A stretch of DNA of 64,000 nt, taken from assembly GCA_013396915.1 (NCBI GenBank), contig VWZL01000808.1, forward strand, positions 186,001 through 250,000, in the 5' to 3' direction. Within the stretch, counting starts at the first letter, position 1, and every line of letters begins with the position of its first letter. Position numbers and translations under genes: made by a program. The notes under the pieces are model-generated. The model saw only the letters and a list, made by a program, of their open reading frames with translations. It did not search any database and had not been told where the DNA came from. Origin of the DNA: Stercorarius parasiticus. Taxonomy: Eukaryota > Chordata > Aves > Charadriiformes > Stercorariidae. Shown one piece after another: positions 63,430 to 64,000 of the stretch.

Positions 63430-64000
63430 TAGCTCTATTTTCATTAACTGTCTCCTACTAAACTGCATTTACAGTTTTTAGCAGAACTTCTTATATTAAA
63501 AATACTGTTACGAACTGTAGGTATGCTTACAGAGTATCTAATCCCCATAATTAATTCTGCGCACAGCTAGGGAACTCTAAAAAACCGTAAGATGGTAATT
63601 ACTAGTTTTAACTCATTGAAATCGGAACTCTGTTCATCCAACAGCATCTTTTTAACAACTGTCAAGGTAACATATACAAAGCAATAGAAGGACATTTGAC
63701 AAAACTGGCACTAGCTTCTATTAAAAAACCTGAGAGGGTTTTTAACCCCATTTTAAGGGGAGTTAAAATTTTAACAGTAATTACTCAGATCTGTACAGAA
63801 AATCAAGTTCAACAAAACTCAGACTTCTTAAACAGAAAGGCAGGTACCTGCCTTAATCCAGACTGGATTGTGTCAATTCTGTCAGCAGCACAGCCATGCT
63901 TGTTTCCTGATAAAGGCTGCCCAGTGCACTAGCCAGGGGGTAAGCAGGTTCAGCTAAGAGGATACAGGTGTGCAACATTATATACACACACAATCCTATC
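63430..64000 (-). other. SNRPB2: SNRPB2 intron sequence up to the window edge
   Basis: No exon matching the expected upstream SNRPB2 sequence (ending in a GKPM-like codon run before a donor) was seen. AT-rich, with a short TATA/CA tract near 63980. Confidence 0.65.

Noticed and set aside
62910..64000. SNRPB2 RRM1 exons
   Set aside because: No frame on the minus strand matches the expected RRM1 residues, so they lie beyond the window.

Overview
The window is vertebrate nuclear DNA, almost certainly from a bird. It carries several CR1 retrotransposon fragments of the avian type, including one ending in the CR1 3'-terminal octamer repeat. It also has avian-type endogenous retrovirus LTRs, low repeat density, and two split genes with GT-AG introns. 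The second LTR looks like one common in Neoaves, but the species cannot be fixed from sequence alone. It is draft assembly: single Ns at 2009, 14030 and 54244, a 12-N gap at 39772-39783 and a 187-N gap at 23041-23227.

Only two protein-coding genes can be supported, both on the minus strand in the last 11 kb. OTOR (otoraplin, a secreted SH3-fold protein of the MIA family) is complete: four coding exons between 57568 and 53233 joining in frame to 132 residues. SNRPB2 (U2 snRNP protein B'') is partial: its last four coding exons (62909 to 59262, about 147 residues) hold the basic linker and RRM2. Its 5' exons with RRM1 lie beyond 64000. From memory, SNRPB2 followed by OTOR in the same orientation is also the order on human 20p12, so this looks like conserved synteny. 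The two genes do not share a pathway: one is core splicing machinery, the other is an inner-ear-enriched secreted protein.

Positions 1 to about 51300 contain no gene I can defend. This stretch is AT-rich intergenic DNA with five CR1 fragments (17591-18330 +, 22930-23720 + with an internal gap, 24292-24712 -, 26590-27139 +, 48405-48766 +), a few likely very old SINE or LINE remnants, two short tandem duplications and one perfect palindrome. If human synteny holds it should be part of the OTOR-PCSK2 interval. I looked for PCSK2 and did not find it.

The most unusual region is 51331-52760, just past the 3' end of OTOR. A 615-bp solo LTR with an exact 5-bp target-site duplication lies about 100 bp from the only CpG island in the window (about 52040-52440). 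That island belongs to no recognisable gene. It contains a CCAAT box, GC boxes and a perfect three-unit heat-shock element, and good splice donors flank it on both strands. It is a candidate stress-responsive, perhaps bidirectional, non-coding promoter whose plus-strand product would be antisense to OTOR. I saw no CRISPR array, tRNA or rRNA gene, and no new multigene system.
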